64,000 nucleotides of DNA, from assembly GCF_900155535.1 (NCBI RefSeq), contig NZ_LT706963.1:285028-349027 (forward strand). The letters run 5' to 3'. Origin of the DNA: Corynebacterium urinipleomorphum (lineage in GTDB: Bacteria; Actinomycetota; Actinomycetes; Mycobacteriales; Mycobacteriaceae). Positions 62,705 through 64,000 of the stretch are shown piece after piece. Under the pieces are notes generated by a model. It was not told the DNA's origin. It saw only the letters and a list, made by a program, of their open reading frames with translations, and did not search any database. Both the position numbers and the translations under genes were made by a program. How positions within the stretch are numbered: position 1 is the stretch's first letter; each line of letters begins with the position of its first letter.

Positions 62705-62710
62705 ATATTA
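62705..62710 (-). promoter_or_regulatory. -10 element of menB
   Basis: Minus-strand TAATAT, 7 nt before ATG 62697. Confidence 0.6.
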
Positions 62711-62749
62711 CGTTTTAGCACGGCAATGAGGGTGGTTCGCTGGGGGTGA

Positions 62750-62776
62750 TATGCTTAGTCCACCTAGTCGGACTAA
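62750..62776 (+). promoter_or_regulatory. -10 and operator of the toxin-antitoxin pair
   Basis: TATGCT (62750-62755) overlaps a perfect inverted repeat TTAGTCC-N8-GGACTAA (62755-62776) with an extra TAGTC in the spacer; fits autorepression by the antitoxin complex. Confidence 0.5.
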
Positions 62777-62786
62777 CTTGAGGTAG

Positions 62787-63026
62787 GTGTTTGAGGTGGA
62801 AAACATCAACGTCCATGATGCTAAGACGAACTTCTCCCGACTCCTTCGGAGAGTGGAGGCAGGGGAGGAATTAGTGATTGCCCGCGGAGGGAAGCCAGTG
62901 GCCAGAATGGTTCCCTTGGAGGTCGACATTGCTCGACCGTTAGGGTTCGTCGACTACACGCTTCCGGATAGCTTCTTCGATGAACTACCTGATGAAGAGC
63001 TGGGGGCGTGGAATAGTGGGGAATAA
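62787..63026 (+). CDS. Phd/YefM-type antitoxin
   Basis: 79 residues. INVHDAKTNFSRLLRRVEAGEELVIARGGKPVARMVPLE is the classic DNA-binding half of type II antitoxins of the Phd family; the C-terminal half, ending PDEELGAWNSGE, would wrap the toxin. The start is GTG 62787 or GTG 62796; the GAGGTAG before them is close to the first. The reading frame overlaps the toxin start by 11 bases. This block is visibly richer in A and T than the flanking men genes. Confidence 0.88.
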   Translation: MFEVENINVHDAKTNFSRLLRRVEAGEELVIARGGKPVARMVPLEVDIARPLGFVDYTLPDSFFDELPDEELGAWNSGE

Positions 63027-63417
63027 AAGCTTTCTCCTGGATACTCACGCATTCATCTGGGGGCTTACTGACCCCTCCCGATTGGGGGAGAAGGCCCTCT
63101 CAATAATGGAAACGCGGGCTAATGATTTATGGGTGTCTGCGGCCTCGGCATGGGAGATTGCCACGAAAGTCAGAATCGGAAAACTGCCTGGTGCTGAGTT
63201 CATTGTGCACAATTTTGAGACCTATGCGTCCGAATTGGGTGCTCGAACGTTAAGCATCGAAGCTTCTCATGCACTGCTCGGAGGGAGCATGGCTTGGGAG
63301 CACCGAGACCCGTTTGACCGTGTGCTCGCTGCGCAAGCTTTGATTGAAGGTCATCATCTTGTTTCGATGGACGCTGCGTTCAGTGAGGTGGAGGGCTTGA
63401 GGGTTCGATGGAACTGA
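63016..63417 (+). CDS. PIN-domain toxin (VapC-like ribonuclease)
   Basis: 133 residues from GTG 63016. LLDTHAFIWGLTDPSRLG carries the first acidic residue, SAASAWEIATKVRIGKL the second, and HRDPFDRVLAAQALIEG plus SMDAAF the rest of the PIN acidic pocket that binds Mg2+. Expected to cleave RNA when free of its antitoxin. Its end overlaps the menC start by 10 bases. Confidence 0.88.
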   Translation: MGNKSFLLDTHAFIWGLTDPSRLGEKALSIMETRANDLWVSAASAWEIATKVRIGKLPGAEFIVHNFETYASELGARTLSIEASHALLGGSMAWEHRDPFDRVLAAQALIEGHHLVSMDAAFSEVEGLRVRWN

Positions 63418-64000
63418 TCCACCGATTAACCGCAGACGATATTCTCGACCGCGCCCATGTTGTCGCCCTCCCGATGGCGGTTCCGTTCCGCGGGATCACC
63501 ACGAGAGAGGCGCTGCTGATCGACGGCCCTGCGGGCTGGGGTGAGTTCGCGCCGTTCGTGGAGTACGGCGACGAGGAAGCGGCGACGTGGCTCGCGGCCG
63601 CGCTTGAGGCGGCGTACGGCGGGTACGACGACCTGGATGTCGGGGACGGCTGGGTCGAGGTCAACGGCACCGTGCCCGCGGTGCCCGCCGGGGACGTCGC
63701 GGGCGTGCTCGAACGCTACCCGTCGGTGAGGACGTTCAAGATCAAGGTCGCAGAAAAGGGGCAGACGCTTATCGACGACGCTGCGCGCGTCGCCGCCGTC
63801 CGCTCCCTCCGCCCCGACGCGGTGCTGCGCGTGGACGCCAACGGCGGCTGGACTGTCGAAGAGGCCGTCCGCGCTGCGGAGACGCTGGGGAAGTTGGAAT
63901 ACATCGAGCAGCCCTGCGCCACGGTGGAGGAACTCGCGGAGGTGCGTCGGCGCGTGTTCACTCCGATCGCGGCGGACGAGTCCATCCGGAAGGTGGCTGA
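63408..64000 (+). CDS. menC: o-Succinylbenzoate synthase, 3' end cut off by window
   Basis: Enolase-superfamily enzyme of menaquinone synthesis. About 197 codons are visible: the capping domain (VVALPMAVPFRGITTREALLI, GWGEFAPFVEYG), then the barrel with TFKIKVAEKG (catalytic Lys pair region), LRVDANGGWTVEEA (metal Asp) and EYIEQPCATVEEL (metal Glu). ATG 63408, with GAGGG 4 nt upstream, lies inside the toxin gene's last codons. The frame is open at the right edge. Confidence 0.9.
   Translation, partial: MELIHRLTADDILDRAHVVALPMAVPFRGITTREALLIDGPAGWGEFAPFVEYGDEEAATWLAAALEAAYGGYDDLDVGDGWVEVNGTVPAVPAGDVAGVLERYPSVRTFKIKVAEKGQTLIDDAARVAAVRSLRPDAVLRVDANGGWTVEEAVRAAETLGKLEYIEQPCATVEELAEVRRRVFTPIAADESIRKVA
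63767..63777 (-). repeat. Iterated 11-mer, copy 16 (reads GCTTATCGACG)
   Basis: In menC, read CTT-ATC-GAC (LID). Confidence 0.9.

Overview
The window is a dense, high-GC actinobacterial chromosome segment, almost certainly from a Corynebacterium. Gene order (sdhCAB, mshA-gpmA-senX3-regX3, ppx, proC, hemA-hemC-hemD-hemB, hemE-hemY-hemL, system II cytochrome c maturation, menA/E/B/C) matches the conserved block I know from C. glutamicum and, in part, M. tuberculosis Rv0486-Rv0514. No rRNA, tRNA, insertion sequence, prophage or CRISPR array was seen.

Layout. 1-3.4 kb: succinate dehydrogenase (sdhC cut by the left edge). 3.5-13.7 kb: small membrane proteins, a DUF445 protein, a DeoC-like protein with an altered active site, an LmeA-type lipid-binding protein, a methyltransferase, murB, an acyl-CoA ligase and an ESX-type MinD/ParA ATPase. 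13.7-24 kb: mycothiol glycosyltransferase mshA, a secreted serine protease, gpmA, the SenX3/RegX3 phosphate two-component system, a Cys-rich conserved protein, ppx, proC, a small HTH protein and the 33-residue ribosomal protein bS22. 24-39 kb: an old-yellow-enzyme, a HAD hydrolase, a glutaredoxin-like protein, then hemA, hemC, hemD, hemB, two unknown membrane proteins, a P-type ATPase homologue that has lost every catalytic motif, hemE and hemY. 39-46 kb: DedA and TRIC membrane proteins and a minus-strand galactose operon (galM, SSS symporter, small membrane protein, galT, galK). 46-52 kb: hemL, a histidine phosphatase and the ccsX-ccdA-resB-ccsB haem-to-cytochrome genes. 52-64 kb: small regulators, an AEC transporter, menaquinone genes menA, menE, menB and menC, a NarL-type two-component system with an ABC exporter, and a Phd/PIN toxin-antitoxin pair between menB and menC. 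Much of the window therefore serves the respiratory chain: succinate dehydrogenase, haem, cytochrome c assembly and menaquinone.

The strongest unexplained signal is an 11-bp word, CGTCGATAAGC (reverse complement GCTTATCGACG). It occurs exactly 16 times in 64 kb, 8 in each orientation, always inside a coding sequence and in three different codon phases. By chance well under one copy is expected. Other signals: a matched pair of perfect inverted repeats placed at the same distance upstream of the two-component kinase gene and of its ABC exporter gene; a catalytically dead P-type ATPase in the haem cluster; and a recurring promoter geometry (a -10 hexamer, usually 7 nt, then the start codon) that implies many leaderless mRNAs, several from overlapping divergent promoters.
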